A stretch of DNA of 64,000 nt from Ancylomarina sp. DW003 (GTDB lineage Bacteria; Bacteroidota; Bacteroidia; Bacteroidales; Marinifilaceae), in NCBI RefSeq assembly GCF_029029505.1, contig NZ_JAKJSD010000012.1, positions 1-64,000 of the forward strand, in the 5' to 3' direction. The notes under the pieces are model-generated. The model did no database searches, was not told where the DNA came from, and worked only from the letters and a program-made list of their open reading frames with translations. Made by a program: the position numbers and the translations under genes. Positions within the stretch are counted from its first letter, which is position 1. Every line of letters begins with the position of its first letter. Below, piece after piece: positions 8,445 to 18,393 of the stretch.

Positions 8445-11400
8445 TTAGTTAATTTTGAATTCAATTTCAGAATTATTTTTGAAATATTCTATCAAATCAG
8501 TAGAAAGTTTCACTTTACAAGTTCTTGAAAACATTTTAAGCTTCATTTTCCCCTCATCTACAATCACAAAATTCACTAATAGATTCCCTTTATTATCTTC
8601 ATGTGTTAAACAGTTTTCCATTTCTGTTACAATCTCCGTAGTCAAGCTCATAACAGGAATTGTCAATGTGATTCGCTTTACCTTTTGCTCCAACACATCA
8701 GACAATAAACCAATTGACTTGATCTTATATTCTAACTCAACGGAATCTTTTGGCCAGGTTCGTTGTTGAACGCGACCATTTATAAATACGGAAAGTCCTT
8801 CAACAAAATAGTTGTTGAACTCAACAAAATCCTTTCCAAAGAAAGGGAGTTCGTATGAATCCGTAAAATCTTCAATATTAACAATTGCAAAAGGGTTACC
8901 TGTTCGGGTTATACCTCTTCGGACAGCGGTTACCATTCCTGCAATATTAATTTCTTTGTCCTTAAACTGAAGCATATCAACAGATAACTCAGATAAGGAT
9001 GCATTACAAAATGAATCAATCTCCAGTCGGTAATCATCTAATGGATGCGCTGAAAGGTAAATTCCAATCAAAGCTTTTTCCTTATTCAGGCGCTCAAGCT
9101 TACTCCACTCTCCCGAGTTTGGTACCTTAGGTGGCGTTACCACATAATCTTCTACCCCACCAAAAAGGGTTTGTTGAGCCATAGCTTTCTCTGCCTGCAA
9201 CTTATTACCGTATTTGGATAAGAGCTCAATGAAAGTTGTATCAAATTCGTCGGTTGCAAAGTATTGGCTACGATTAAATTCGAAACTATCGAAACCGCCC
9301 GACATGGCAAGATTTTCAAGCGTACGTTTATTGACTGTTCGCAAATTCACACGTTCGACAAAGTCAAAAACATCCTTGAAGTCTCCATTCTCTCTTTCTT
9401 TGATAATATCTTCAACAGCGGCTTCTCCAACACCTTTAACAGCGGCCATTCCAAAACGAACAGCGCCTTCCTTATTTACCGTAAACCGAAGGTAAGATTC
9501 ATTGACATCAGGACCTAATACCGGCAAACGCATACGCTTGCACTCATCCATGAAAATGGTCACTTTTTCAATATCAGAAAGGTTACGGCTAAGTACTGCT
9601 GCCATAAATTCTGCCGGATGATGTGCTTTTAAATAACCCGTTTGATAGGCAATATAAGCGTAACAAACAGAGTGAGATTTATTAAAAGCATACTGTGCAA
9701 ATGCCTCCCAGTCAGCCCAAATTTTATCAATCAAGTCTTCTGGCTTCTCGATTTTACGAGTCACCTCTTTCTCCTCACCTCTGGCTGTGAATTTAAAGGT
9801 TTTACCTTTTCCTTTCACTTCCTTTTCAAAACCTTCAATAAATTCCTCGTTGGCCAAACAACCTTCGATAAATTGAACCTTAAGTTTATCCATTTCGGCG
9901 ATCTTCTTCTTTCCCATTGCCTTACGCAAGGAGTCAGACATACCACGCGTGAATCCCCCCAGTGCTCTCGACTGGAGCATCACTTGCTCCTGATAAACCG
10001 TAATACCATAAGTATCGTTCAGATATTTTTCCATGATTGGATGATCATAGACAATTTCCTCCTTACCATGCTTACGATTTACAAAATTCGGAATGTATTG
10101 CATCGGTCCCGGACGATAAAGAGCATTCATTGCCACAAGGTCTTCAAAACGGTTAGGTTTTAACCCCTTTAAGTGCTTTTTCATTCCCGGTGACTCAAAC
10201 TGGAAAATACCCGTTGTTTCACCATGGGAGAAAAGCTCAAACGTCTTCTCATCATCAATTGGAATGTCATCAATATCAATGTCAATTCCTTTTGAAAGCT
10301 TTACATTGGCCAATGTATCCTTAATGATAGAAAGCGTTTTCAAGCCAAGAAAGTCCATCTTAAGCATACCGACATCCTCTACAAATCGACCATCGTATTG
10401 TGTAATCAGCAGGTTTACCCCTTTCACTTGCATGATAGGAATATGCTCTGTTAAATTATCGCGACCAATTAAAACTCCACAGGCATGTACACCCGTTTGA
10501 CGAACAGATCCTTCAAGGTTTTCAGCAAAACCAAGGGTTCGAGCAATTAATTGATCATCGGAAGTTCTTTCTCTTTCCAGTTCCGGCTCTTCTTTAAAAG
10601 CTTTTGCCAAACTAACCTTAGGTCCATCGGGCACCAGTTTAGCCAAACGATTGGCCTCTGACAATGGTAACTTCAAAACACGCGCCACATCCTTAATGGA
10701 TGATTTGGCTGCCATGGTTCCAAAAGTCACAATGTGCGACACTTTATCGTGTCCATATTTTTCGGTCACCCAATCCAGTACCTGCTGACGTCCATCGTCA
10801 TCAAAATCGATATCGACATCGGGCATGGAAATACGATCCGGGTTCAAGAAACGCTCAAATAGCAAATCGTATTTGATTGGGTCAATATTCGTAATCTTTA
10901 TGCAATAGGCTACAGCTGAACCTGCAGCCGAACCACGACCAGGGCCAACAATAACACCCATTTCAATAGCGGCTTTAATAAAGTCCCAGGTAATTAGGAA
11001 ATAACCAGGGAATCCCATTTTTTTAATGGTGTCAAGCTCAAAATCGAGTCGCTCTATAATATCTGGTTCCAATTCTTTTCCCCAACGCTCGTAAGCACCT
11101 TCATACGCCAAGTGACGCAGAAATTCATCCGCATCATCAAAACCTTCAGGAAGTGGAAAATCAGGCATTAAAGGCGGAACATTCAGTTCATAATTTTCAA
11201 CCTTATCTGCAATTTCTTGTGTATTCGAAATCGCCTCAGGCATATCAGCAAAAAGTTCACTCATTTCAGCAGTAGTCTTCAAAAACTCCTGCTTAGTATA
11301 TCGCATACGAGTCGGATCATCGAGATCTTTACCCGTATTCAAACAAATCAACAAGTCATGAGCATCGGCATCTTCTTCATTCAAAAAATGTGAATCATTG

Positions 11401-12038
11401 GTAGCAACCACTTTTACATTGTGTTTCTGCGAAAGCTCCAGAATCTTTTTATTACACAGTTCCTGATTGTCGTAGATATCAGCATTCTTAACAGGATCGT
11501 TGGTTTTGTGACGCATTACTTCCAAATAGTAATCCTCTCCAAAGATATCCTTATACCAATTAATAGTCTCATCCAATTCAGCCCAGCGCTCATTCATAAT
11601 ATGCTGTGGTACCTCACCTCCCAAACAAGCTGTTGAAATGATAAGACCTTCGCTATGTTTCTCTAATAATTCTCTATCAATACGGGGTTTGTAGTAGAAT
11701 CCATCAACATAACCTAAAGATGCTAATCGCATCAAATTGTGGTAACCAACTTTATTTTTTGCCAGAATGATCAAGTGATACCCCGATCTATCCTGTCTTT
11801 CACTCTTCTCAAATCTGGTACGACGAGCTACATAGGCTTCAATCCCCAATATAGGCTTTACACCACTTGCAGTAGCTGCAGCATGAAACTCTTTAATTCC
11901 AAACATATTTCCATGATCAGTCAGGGCAATGGCCGGCATACCATCCTCTTTAACCTTATCAATCATTTTTTTGATTTTAGAGGCACCATCGAGGATGGAG
12001 TATTGAGAGTGAACGTGCAGGTGTGTAAATTTGGTCAT
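8445..12038 (-). CDS. dnaE: DNA polymerase III alpha subunit
   Basis: Replicative DNA polymerase catalytic subunit of C-family DnaE type. The PHP domain is at the N-terminus (FTHLHVHSQYSILDGASK). The palm carries PDVDIDFDDDGR with acidic residues D409 and D411 aligning to the E. coli D401/D403 pair, and a third, D562, in LKMDFLGL matching E. coli D555. A helix-hairpin-helix region and an OB-fold (INIAGMVTAVRRGITRTGN) follow near the C-terminus. The length of 1197 aa is typical. There is no N-terminal proofreading insertion as in PolC. It precedes trxA by 92 bp. Confidence 0.98.
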   Translation of the reverse strand: MTKFTHLHVHSQYSILDGASKIKKMIDKVKEDGMPAIALTDHGNMFGIKEFHAAATASGVKPILGIEAYVARRTRFEKSERQDRSGYHLIILAKNKVGYHNLMRLASLGYVDGFYYKPRIDRELLEKHSEGLIISTACLGGEVPQHIMNERWAELDETINWYKDIFGEDYYLEVMRHKTNDPVKNADIYDNQELCNKKILELSQKHNVKVVATNDSHFLNEEDADAHDLLICLNTGKDLDDPTRMRYTKQEFLKTTAEMSELFADMPEAISNTQEIADKVENYELNVPPLMPDFPLPEGFDDADEFLRHLAYEGAYERWGKELEPDIIERLDFELDTIKKMGFPGYFLITWDFIKAAIEMGVIVGPGRGSAAGSAVAYCIKITNIDPIKYDLLFERFLNPDRISMPDVDIDFDDDGRQQVLDWVTEKYGHDKVSHIVTFGTMAAKSSIKDVARVLKLPLSEANRLAKLVPDGPKVSLAKAFKEEPELERERTSDDQLIARTLGFAENLEGSVRQTGVHACGVLIGRDNLTEHIPIMQVKGVNLLITQYDGRFVEDVGMLKMDFLGLKTLSIIKDTLANVKLSKGIDIDIDDIPIDDEKTFELFSHGETTGIFQFESPGMKKHLKGLKPNRFEDLVAMNALYRPGPMQYIPNFVNRKHGKEEIVYDHPIMEKYLNDTYGITVYQEQVMLQSRALGGFTRGMSDSLRKAMGKKKIAEMDKLKVQFIEGCLANEEFIEGFEKEVKGKGKTFKFTARGEEKEVTRKIEKPEDLIDKIWADWEAFAQYAFNKSHSVCYAYIAYQTGYLKAHHPAEFMAAVLSRNLSDIEKVTIFMDECKRMRLPVLGPDVNESYLRFTVNKEGAVRFGMAAVKGVGEAAVEDIIKERENGDFKDVFDFVERVNLRTVNKRTLENLAMSGGFDSFEFNRSQYFATDEFDTTFIELLSKYGNKLQAEKAMAQQTLFGGVEDYVVTPPKVPNSGEWSKLERLNKEKALIGIYLSAHPLDDYRLEIDSFCNASLSELSVDMLQFKDKEINIAGMVTAVRRGITRTGNPFAIVNIEDFTDSYELPFFGKDFVEFNNYFVEGLSVFINGRVQQRTWPKDSVELEYKIKSIGLLSDVLEQKVKRITLTIPVMSLTTEIVTEMENCLTHEDNKGNLLVNFVIVDEGKMKLKMFSRTCKVKLSTDLIEYFKNNSEIEFKIN

Positions 12039-12627
12039 TGATACGTATTGTTGAAGTTACAAGCTACGACGGAAACAAATAGGCTATCAAGCCATTGGCA
12101 AATCAAGATTCAAAATCGAGATTTTATATCGCATTTCGACAAATTTAATCTTTTCTTCGGTTTTATTCTCGCCAATTTTATCAAAAATATAAATACCTCA
12201 ATAGGATTTATATATCATCTGTAGGACACGACGAAAAACTTTAAGGAAAACAATACTTCTCGAAGCTTTCCACACTCATAAAAGAAATATGTTTTCATCA
12301 TATTTTAATTTTTCGCCAAAATAAAAAACACCTCATACTATATATTTATGATCACTCACAAGGATACATAATCCAACATTAAAATAATTAACATACGTAA
12401 ACTTCACACAACACAATCTATTATATTACTTAAATTATTCATACATTTATGTTCTGATTTTCCAATATTTACAAAAACATAGCCATTAATTTAAAATTAA
12501 AACCATTTAATATAAGCATTATTTCAACAATGAAAATTTATGTTTTTATTACCACATAGACAAAACACATAATAATTATAAAAACCAGTTTATAAGATAA
12601 AAATTCTACCACATTCCCCTATTCATC
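12039..12627. other. Intergenic region between dnaE and a universal stress protein gene
   Basis: A 589-bp, very AT-rich divergent region. I looked for short ORFs, hairpins and promoter boxes on both strands and found nothing I can support, apart from A/T-rich runs. It must contain the promoters of both flanking genes. Confidence 0.5.
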
Positions 12628-13455
12628 ATGATAACGAACGAAAAAACAATATTAGTCTATTGGGATTTTAGCAAAAATGCTAAACATGCTTTGAGTCATG
12701 CTCTATTTTACTCTTCCCAAGCAAATTTTGATATCTATTTACTACATGTTGTAAAAGACGAGGCCAAAGCTAAAAACACAAAAATTAAACTTGACAAAAC
12801 AGCTCAAAATATCTTTGAAGAAGAAGGACGTCGAATTAAAACAATTGTAAAGGTTGGTTACCTGTCTAATGCTATAAAAAATGCAAGCGAAGAGTTAAAT
12901 TCAGTTATAATATTCGGAGGACTTCCAAACTATAAGGGCTTAAAACAATTTATTGGTCGCTATATTATGAATGGCATTTTAGGTGCAAACATACCTTCCG
13001 TTGTTGTTCAAAAACCTAGAACAGAATCAAAACAGCTAACTATTATTTGCCCTATCGATCATAAACGAAACTGTAAGGCAAGCTTAGAGTGGATTCAAAA
13101 AATCGCCAAAATCTGTTTGGTAAAAATATACTTAACATATCCCGACTGCACTTATAGCTTAAAAACTCAAATGGTAAAATCGAACCTTAGCTTTGCGAGA
13201 AATTACCTAAACCAATTGCATATTGAATTCGAAGAACAGCAATTGGCTTGTCAAGGCTTTAGGCTAAATCTGCTAAACTTTGCAGAAAGTCAAAAAGTTG
13301 AATTAATCTTAGATATCGCGCATAAGGAATCCAGACTTAAAAATATCTTTTTAAAATCGGAGAACTACAAACTACTTATTAACCAAAAACAAATCCCTGT
13401 GATGTCAATCAGCCCCAAAAAAGGCTTATGGAGATATGGAGGCTTTAATCGCTAA
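12628..13455 (+). CDS. Universal stress protein-like, two-domain
   Basis: 275-aa cytoplasmic protein with a recognisable N-terminal UspA-like domain (TILVYWDFSKNAKHALSHAL, then IYLLHVV, and IPSVVVQ closing the first domain at about residue 130). A second, diverged Usp-like half begins with LTIICPIDHKRNCKASLEW and ends with QIPVMSI. The ATP-binding G-2x-G-9x-G-S/T motif is not clearly preserved in either half, so it probably belongs to the non-ATP-binding class. Such tandem Usp proteins are common in Bacteroidota and their partners are mostly unknown. It converges with the DUF748 gene, 58 bp apart, without a visible terminator. Confidence 0.75.
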   Translation: MITNEKTILVYWDFSKNAKHALSHALFYSSQANFDIYLLHVVKDEAKAKNTKIKLDKTAQNIFEEEGRRIKTIVKVGYLSNAIKNASEELNSVIIFGGLPNYKGLKQFIGRYIMNGILGANIPSVVVQKPRTESKQLTIICPIDHKRNCKASLEWIQKIAKICLVKIYLTYPDCTYSLKTQMVKSNLSFARNYLNQLHIEFEEQQLACQGFRLNLLNFAESQKVELILDIAHKESRLKNIFLKSENYKLLINQKQIPVMSISPKKGLWRYGGFNR

Positions 13456-13513
13456 CATTCTTAAAAGCCAATATTACAAGCCTTCTTTATGATTAAAAAT
13501 CGGATGCAAGAAT

Positions 13514-15733
13514 CTACTTCAAGGAAACTTCAACTCTGTAATTAGGTGATTTTAGCTGTTCAGGCATATTTCTTAAATCTGCTGTTTTTACCTTGAAAGA
13601 AGCCTCATCCAAGTTTAAACTATCCTTCATAAACGAGTTTAAAACCTTGTTTCTTGTTTGAAGCAAAACCATAAACATTGAATCAAGCTTTGACTTTCCA
13701 ACATTCTGTGTACATAAAGCAGATAAGCTTTTACCTTCTTCAGATTTAGAGTTTATAAAAGTCATAAATTCAATATTCGAAGTCGCCCAGTTAACTAGTT
13801 GATCACCTCCAAGCTCTGGCTTATAAATCTTGTTGGAAGTACAGTATTTTTCTACAGAGCTCTTAAGAGCTAAAAACTCTTTTTCCTTTTTCAAATTTGT
13901 TTCCTGAACAAACGAGAAGTTCAACTCATCCTTTTTAGTTAAAATACTTGCAATTTTTCTCAGGTTATTCTTTTGTCCCTGATCTAAACTATCTTGTAAA
14001 AGCTGGAAAGGTATGGTCTTGATACTTTCAGGATCTCCCCCAGCCAAATTTCCAAGAATATTAAAAGGCTGACTAGCTGTTTTAATCAAAAATTTCAATA
14101 GGGTCTTCCAAATAATCTTCCCTACTCTAAAGTCTGGTTCAGAAGGATTACCCGAAACCGGCAATTCAAATTCAATCTGATCATCTTTATCCTTCAGCAG
14201 ATATAAAGCTAATCGAACGGGAGCTTTAAAAGTATTCTTATCCTTAGTTTTCTCACCAAAATCCAACTCCGAAATATGAATATGATTGTCATTCTTAAGC
14301 TTTGAAGCTGTCATTTCCAGACTCGTTTTATAAGAAAATTCTCCTTGTGTGATAGGGCGAGCAATATAAAACTCGGTGTATGGAGAAAAGCTCATCATCT
14401 CAAGGTTTTCAAGATGATTCTTAAAGTTTACTGATGAAAGGTTTTTAAGACTAAAACTACCTTCCCCCGATGAACGACCCGTTTCTTGCAGATTCATCGA
14501 ATAAGACAGAGGGATGGAATCAACTTTATCAGATAGGGTTCCCATATTCACTTCGATATTCTTAAGGTCGTAAACAAAAGGTCGATTCAAAGTATTATCT
14601 GTGAAGTTAACTAAACCATTGGTCACCGAAATACTTTTAAGTTGATAGAATAGATTCGATACAGTATCAACTTGTGAGGCTGTTGTATCAGTAACCAACG
14701 AATCAGCCTGAACACTAAGGCTATCTTGTGCTAAAGAGTCAGCTTTCATGTAGGGAGCCAGCATGCGTTCAAAATTACTTGAACCCTTATCTAAACTGGC
14801 ATAAATCTCAGGTGAATCTACAGTAATAGCGCCTATTTCATAATGAGAAGTCCCAACATTCAGGGAATCTAGATCGACATCTACTTTTTTAGCTGCAAAT
14901 AGCTTTTTCTCACCCCCATCTTTCATCTCAAAATCGATCACATTTGTTTGTCCGGACACAAGCAAATCCGTTGGGTTATCGAGACTCCCTTTTAGATGAA
15001 TCGTCGTATTTAGCTGTCCTGAAATACTTGAAATGTCAATATAGTCGGTCAAGTAAGCTTTTATTGGCTTTAAATCGATAGATTGTGTAGCAAGTTCAAT
15101 TGCGTAAGCATTTTTTGCATGATCAATATCAGCAGAAACTTGAACGCGTCCCTCATCTCCCATGGCAAAATCAACACCCATCTCCGATTTTTTATTATTC
15201 CAAGCTATGAGTGGCAGTTTTAAATCCATCTTTTCAAAAGCAATGGTATTCTTTTTTGCCTCATCGGTATAACGAACAGAACCGTCCTTAAGTTGAATAT
15301 CTTTAACAGAGAATTTTAAATCCTTTTCCTTTTTCGGCTCTTCAACAACTGAATCTTGTTTAGGAATCATACTATCAAAATTAAAGCCCAGACTATCCTG
15401 AATGACTGACACACTTAAACCATCAAGATAAATCTCTGAAAAGGCATATTCTCCTCCAAGCAAGTACCATGGTGAAAAATTTACGCGCAGTTCGTTAAAA
15501 GCTACAAAGGTGTTCATCTTATCTTCCTCGAAAAGATTAAAACCTTTTACTCCTAAGGCAATTTTTGCATAATTAAAATGTAATTCCGAAATTTCAAGCT
15601 TACGCCCCACCAATTCCTCGCTATTCTTCACCACCCAATATTTAACTAGCGACGAAAGGAAGAAGAGCAGAATGAAAATGAAAGATAGAATGGCAATTAG
15701 GATCTTTTTTTTCTTTGACAATTGAATTTTCAT
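13514..15733 (-). CDS. DUF748 / AsmA-like envelope protein
   Basis: 739-aa membrane-anchored periplasmic protein. One N-terminal transmembrane helix (~11-32) is followed by the characteristic DUF748 start (VGRKLEISELHFNYAKIALGVKGFNLFEE). Repeated beta-strand segments typical of the AsmA/DUF748 superfamily follow (KDIQLKDGSVRYTDEA, KSISVTNGLVNFTDNT). These proteins resemble bridge-like lipid-transport or envelope biogenesis factors; that role is inferred from the superfamily. Residues ~340-360 are a Ser/Asp/Gln-rich spacer. A candidate TAnnTTTG -7 box lies 38 bp upstream. It is convergent with the Usp-like gene and the last core gene before an accessory region. Confidence 0.88.
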   Translation of the reverse strand: MKIQLSKKKKILIAILSFIFILLFFLSSLVKYWVVKNSEELVGRKLEISELHFNYAKIALGVKGFNLFEEDKMNTFVAFNELRVNFSPWYLLGGEYAFSEIYLDGLSVSVIQDSLGFNFDSMIPKQDSVVEEPKKEKDLKFSVKDIQLKDGSVRYTDEAKKNTIAFEKMDLKLPLIAWNNKKSEMGVDFAMGDEGRVQVSADIDHAKNAYAIELATQSIDLKPIKAYLTDYIDISSISGQLNTTIHLKGSLDNPTDLLVSGQTNVIDFEMKDGGEKKLFAAKKVDVDLDSLNVGTSHYEIGAITVDSPEIYASLDKGSSNFERMLAPYMKADSLAQDSLSVQADSLVTDTTASQVDTVSNLFYQLKSISVTNGLVNFTDNTLNRPFVYDLKNIEVNMGTLSDKVDSIPLSYSMNLQETGRSSGEGSFSLKNLSSVNFKNHLENLEMMSFSPYTEFYIARPITQGEFSYKTSLEMTASKLKNDNHIHISELDFGEKTKDKNTFKAPVRLALYLLKDKDDQIEFELPVSGNPSEPDFRVGKIIWKTLLKFLIKTASQPFNILGNLAGGDPESIKTIPFQLLQDSLDQGQKNNLRKIASILTKKDELNFSFVQETNLKKEKEFLALKSSVEKYCTSNKIYKPELGGDQLVNWATSNIEFMTFINSKSEEGKSLSALCTQNVGKSKLDSMFMVLLQTRNKVLNSFMKDSLNLDEASFKVKTADLRNMPEQLKSPNYRVEVSLK

Positions 15734-15770
15734 ATGGATAGGATTGGAAATGTTTTTTAGTAATGAAGCT

Positions 15771-15778
15771 CAAAGTTA
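15771..15778 (-). promoter_or_regulatory. Candidate Bacteroidota -7 box of the DUF748 gene
   Basis: TAACTTTG on the minus strand matches the TAnnTTTG consensus exactly and would place the transcript start about 30 nt before the ATG at 15733. A matching TTG -33 element is not evident (TTA occurs near the right distance). In DNA this AT-rich some matches occur by chance. Confidence 0.4.
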
Positions 15779-15935
15779 ATGATTTATACAGATTAACCTT
15801 ATCGAAAGTCAGTGCAATAATTGGGGAACAAATTTAGTTTATTATTTAGGTTTACTGTTGTGTTTTTGATTGAAAAAAATGATCTGCTTATAGATGAAAA
15901 AAAGAAGGTTATATCTTATAAACCTCCCTGCAAGT

Positions 15936-16060
15936 TGCAGCAGCCAACAACAGAACTTTAGGATGTTTGCTGCAGCGTGCAGCACCCAACAACAGAGTCT
16001 AAGCTCACATAAACACAGACAGACATACAAGCAACACATACATAAACAGACACTTACAAC
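15936..16060. repeat. Short imperfect repeats and CA-rich low-complexity DNA
   Basis: Two copies of a 20-bp unit (TGCAGCAGCCAACAACAGAA at 15936 and TGCAGCACCCAACAACAGAG at 15978) match at 18 of 20 positions. They are followed by a CA/ACA-rich tract at about 16005-16060. The stretch lies in a 423-bp gap between the DUF748 gene and the DUF6261 gene. Short ORFs cross it on both strands but are compositionally odd and not convincing. Confidence 0.6.
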
Positions 16061-16156
16061 AATGTTAATTAATATTAAATATTAACCACGTCTATTAGTA
16101 AGCATTCATAATAAATGTGTTTTCATAGTGATTTTATAAATTTAAATACACTTATT

Positions 16157-16894
16157 ATGTTTTTAGCAATCCATTATCCGAAATTGCGTAACAATGAATT
16201 CATCCAATTCATTAAGCTCTTAAGCGAAATTTTAAATTCAAACGATCCTGAAGTTTTAAAGGTAAAAACTCAGTACGACGATTTAATCGCTCTACTCGCT
16301 ACCCTAAGTACTCTTTTTAAGCCAGAATTAGGCTCTGCCATAACCCAAGAATTACAAGAGATTGATGCCAGACGGGATACGGCACTTACGGGAATAGAAA
16401 TGCAGATCAGGAGTTTTACCTACTACTTTGATGCAGATAAACGAGAGGCTGCCAATTTGCTTAGTTCATCTCTAGACACTTATGGTTCGGGCATCAGTCG
16501 CATGAACTATCAGGCTGAGACTAGCACCCTAACCAGCATTATTCAGAAATGGGAAAATGATGCCAAGCTTACTGCGGCACTAACAACACTAAGCCTAACG
16601 ACTTGGCTTGCTGAATTGAAAGCAGCCAATAAGCTTTTTGAAGAACGCTATATTGCCCGTTTAAAGGAAGAAGCCAGCAGCCCCGAAGAGAAGACGATCG
16701 AACTGCGTAAGGACATTATTCAAAGCTACCGTACTCTACTTGCTCACCTGCAAGCTCATGCTACACTTAGCACCGACAATAGCTACGAGGCAGTGGTACA
16801 GCAAATAAACCAATTAATAGAACAGTACAACAAGTTGGTTGCTACTCGTGGTAACAGTAAGGAAGAGGAAGAAGAAGCGGCTAATTTGGATTAA
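16157..16894 (+). CDS. DUF6261 family protein
   Basis: Helical cytoplasmic protein of about 245 aa without signal peptide. The N-terminus (IHYPKLRNNEFIQFIKLLSEIL), the RRDTALTGI block and the amphipathic helices resemble DUF6261, a Bacteroidota-restricted family of unknown function. The tail ends in a short acidic run (SKEEEEEAANLD). The frame is open from an ATG at 16115, but I prefer 16157 (MFLAIHYPKLRNNEF) because family members begin with this helix. The base composition is higher in GC than the surrounding intergenic DNA. It lies 47 bp upstream of a lipoprotein gene on the same strand and could share its transcript. Confidence 0.7.
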   Translation: MFLAIHYPKLRNNEFIQFIKLLSEILNSNDPEVLKVKTQYDDLIALLATLSTLFKPELGSAITQELQEIDARRDTALTGIEMQIRSFTYYFDADKREAANLLSSSLDTYGSGISRMNYQAETSTLTSIIQKWENDAKLTAALTTLSLTTWLAELKAANKLFEERYIARLKEEASSPEEKTIELRKDIIQSYRTLLAHLQAHATLSTDNSYEAVVQQINQLIEQYNKLVATRGNSKEEEEEAANLD

Positions 16895-16941
16895 TTTTTC
16901 ATTTATTTTTAATAAACCCATATAACAAAAAACTAATTTTT

Positions 16942-18393
16942 ATGAACAAATTTATTTACTTAGCCGCAATTGTGCTATTTTGTATAGGCTTTAGTTCTTG
17001 CGAGAAAGAAGAAACAAGAGAGTTTATAGATTTTGAGAAAAGACAAAAATCCAGAGAAACATTCTTTAGGAGTGGTAAAACCAAAAGTACTGATGATTTT
17101 AGTCTACAGATTATTAATTTTCTTAAATATATTGATGATCGAACCCATTTTACCGAAGAATTTACAGAAACATATGGCCGACCGTGGTGGGATATTTGCA
17201 AGACAACTTATACCAAAAATACTGCCTTAAGAATAGTTCCTATAATTGATGTAGATGAGATTCATATAAGTGGTTTACAATTTTTTGGTTATAGAAATCA
17301 TGAATTTATATCTTTTTTTATTTTGAATGACGAATGTGCAATTAAAACACTAAAAAATGATAAGATGCGTACTTTGTACTCAAACTTAATTTTGAATTAT
17401 GAACGGGTGTTATCAAAGCAAAGGTTAAAAGAAGTGCGTGTCGTAGGAAATGGAAATTGCTATTCAACTTTCGTTGATGATTTATGGATTAAAACGGAAT
17501 GTGATCTTGATGTTACTGATTGGGAGCCTGATGGTCCTAAAGGACCTAATCCTGAAGGACCAGGAGAACCTAATGGGTCTGGTAGTGGGCATGGAAATTC
17601 TGAACCAATTGGAGGTGGGACAGCTGGTGGAAGTGGAGTCCCAGGTAATGGAGGTATTCCTGAATGCGAAATTATTGATGGAGTATGTCATATTACAGGT
17701 TGGCTTGAAAACCAAACCGTTGAAGTACCAGAAGATCTTGTTCCTGAACCCTTGCTAGAAGTTTTACCAACTCCAGAGTTTCTTGCGAACCAGAAACTTA
17801 AATGTATATGGGAAATATTAAATCGTGACAATACTAGTTTCCAAAGATATCTTAAACAATTCGATAATGATTTTTCAATTATTGACTTAGAATTTGACAT
17901 AAGTAACTCTCTTCCAACTAATGTTAATGGGAGAACTGATAATAGTTACTCAAATAAAATATTAATATCTATAAATGGAAGTACTTTAGAAAATAGACCA
18001 GTACTTGGAGTTGCAAGAACATTAATTCATGAAGCGATTCATGCAGAGCTATATCGCAAAGTTAGATCTGTAAATAATCAAATTAGCATAAATGATTTCC
18101 CTGGCATATATGATTACTATAGAAGATATATCAAAAATTGGCAACATCAGCAAATGGCTGCACATTATATTGACCTTATGGGGAAAATGCTAAAGGAATT
18201 TGATGGAAGTAAAATGTCTGATCAATATTATAGAGACATATCATGGAACGGATTATATATGGTTAATGATAAAAATAATCCTGGAAATTTAATTTATACG
18301 GTTGCATTTAATAATTTATCTTTAGCTGAGAGAACAAGAATATTAAACAATATCAAAAATCTAAAAGAAAATGGAACAAAAGAATGTAATTAA
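16942..18393 (+). CDS. Secreted lipoprotein with C-terminal HExxH metallopeptidase-like domain
   Basis: 483-aa protein with a lipoprotein signal peptide (FCIGFSSC; acylated Cys at about residue 20). Residues ~45-190 form a domain with GRPWWDICKTTY and hydrophobic strands. Residues ~195-235 are a Gly/Pro/Ser-rich linker (GPKGPNPEGPGEPNGSGSG). The C-terminal ~200 residues carry a zincin-type motif, H363-E-A-I-H367, and a second block WQHQQMAAHY at 400-409 that may supply a third ligand. Similar tails recur at the ends of secreted Bacteroidota proteins that look like polymorphic toxins; that reading is inference. The next gene starts inside this one (23-bp overlap), which points to tight coupling. 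The substrate is unknown. Confidence 0.72.
   Translation: MNKFIYLAAIVLFCIGFSSCEKEETREFIDFEKRQKSRETFFRSGKTKSTDDFSLQIINFLKYIDDRTHFTEEFTETYGRPWWDICKTTYTKNTALRIVPIIDVDEIHISGLQFFGYRNHEFISFFILNDECAIKTLKNDKMRTLYSNLILNYERVLSKQRLKEVRVVGNGNCYSTFVDDLWIKTECDLDVTDWEPDGPKGPNPEGPGEPNGSGSGHGNSEPIGGGTAGGSGVPGNGGIPECEIIDGVCHITGWLENQTVEVPEDLVPEPLLEVLPTPEFLANQKLKCIWEILNRDNTSFQRYLKQFDNDFSIIDLEFDISNSLPTNVNGRTDNSYSNKILISINGSTLENRPVLGVARTLIHEAIHAELYRKVRSVNNQISINDFPGIYDYYRRYIKNWQHQQMAAHYIDLMGKMLKEFDGSKMSDQYYRDISWNGLYMVNDKNNPGNLIYTVAFNNLSLAERTRILNNIKNLKENGTKECN

Noticed and set aside
15842-16085. Short ORFs on both strands over the low-complexity stretch (a Cys-rich one on minus, a Gln/Thr-rich one on plus)
   Set aside because: Composition follows the DNA repeats, there is no family resemblance, and the two overlap each other; better explained as repeat DNA.
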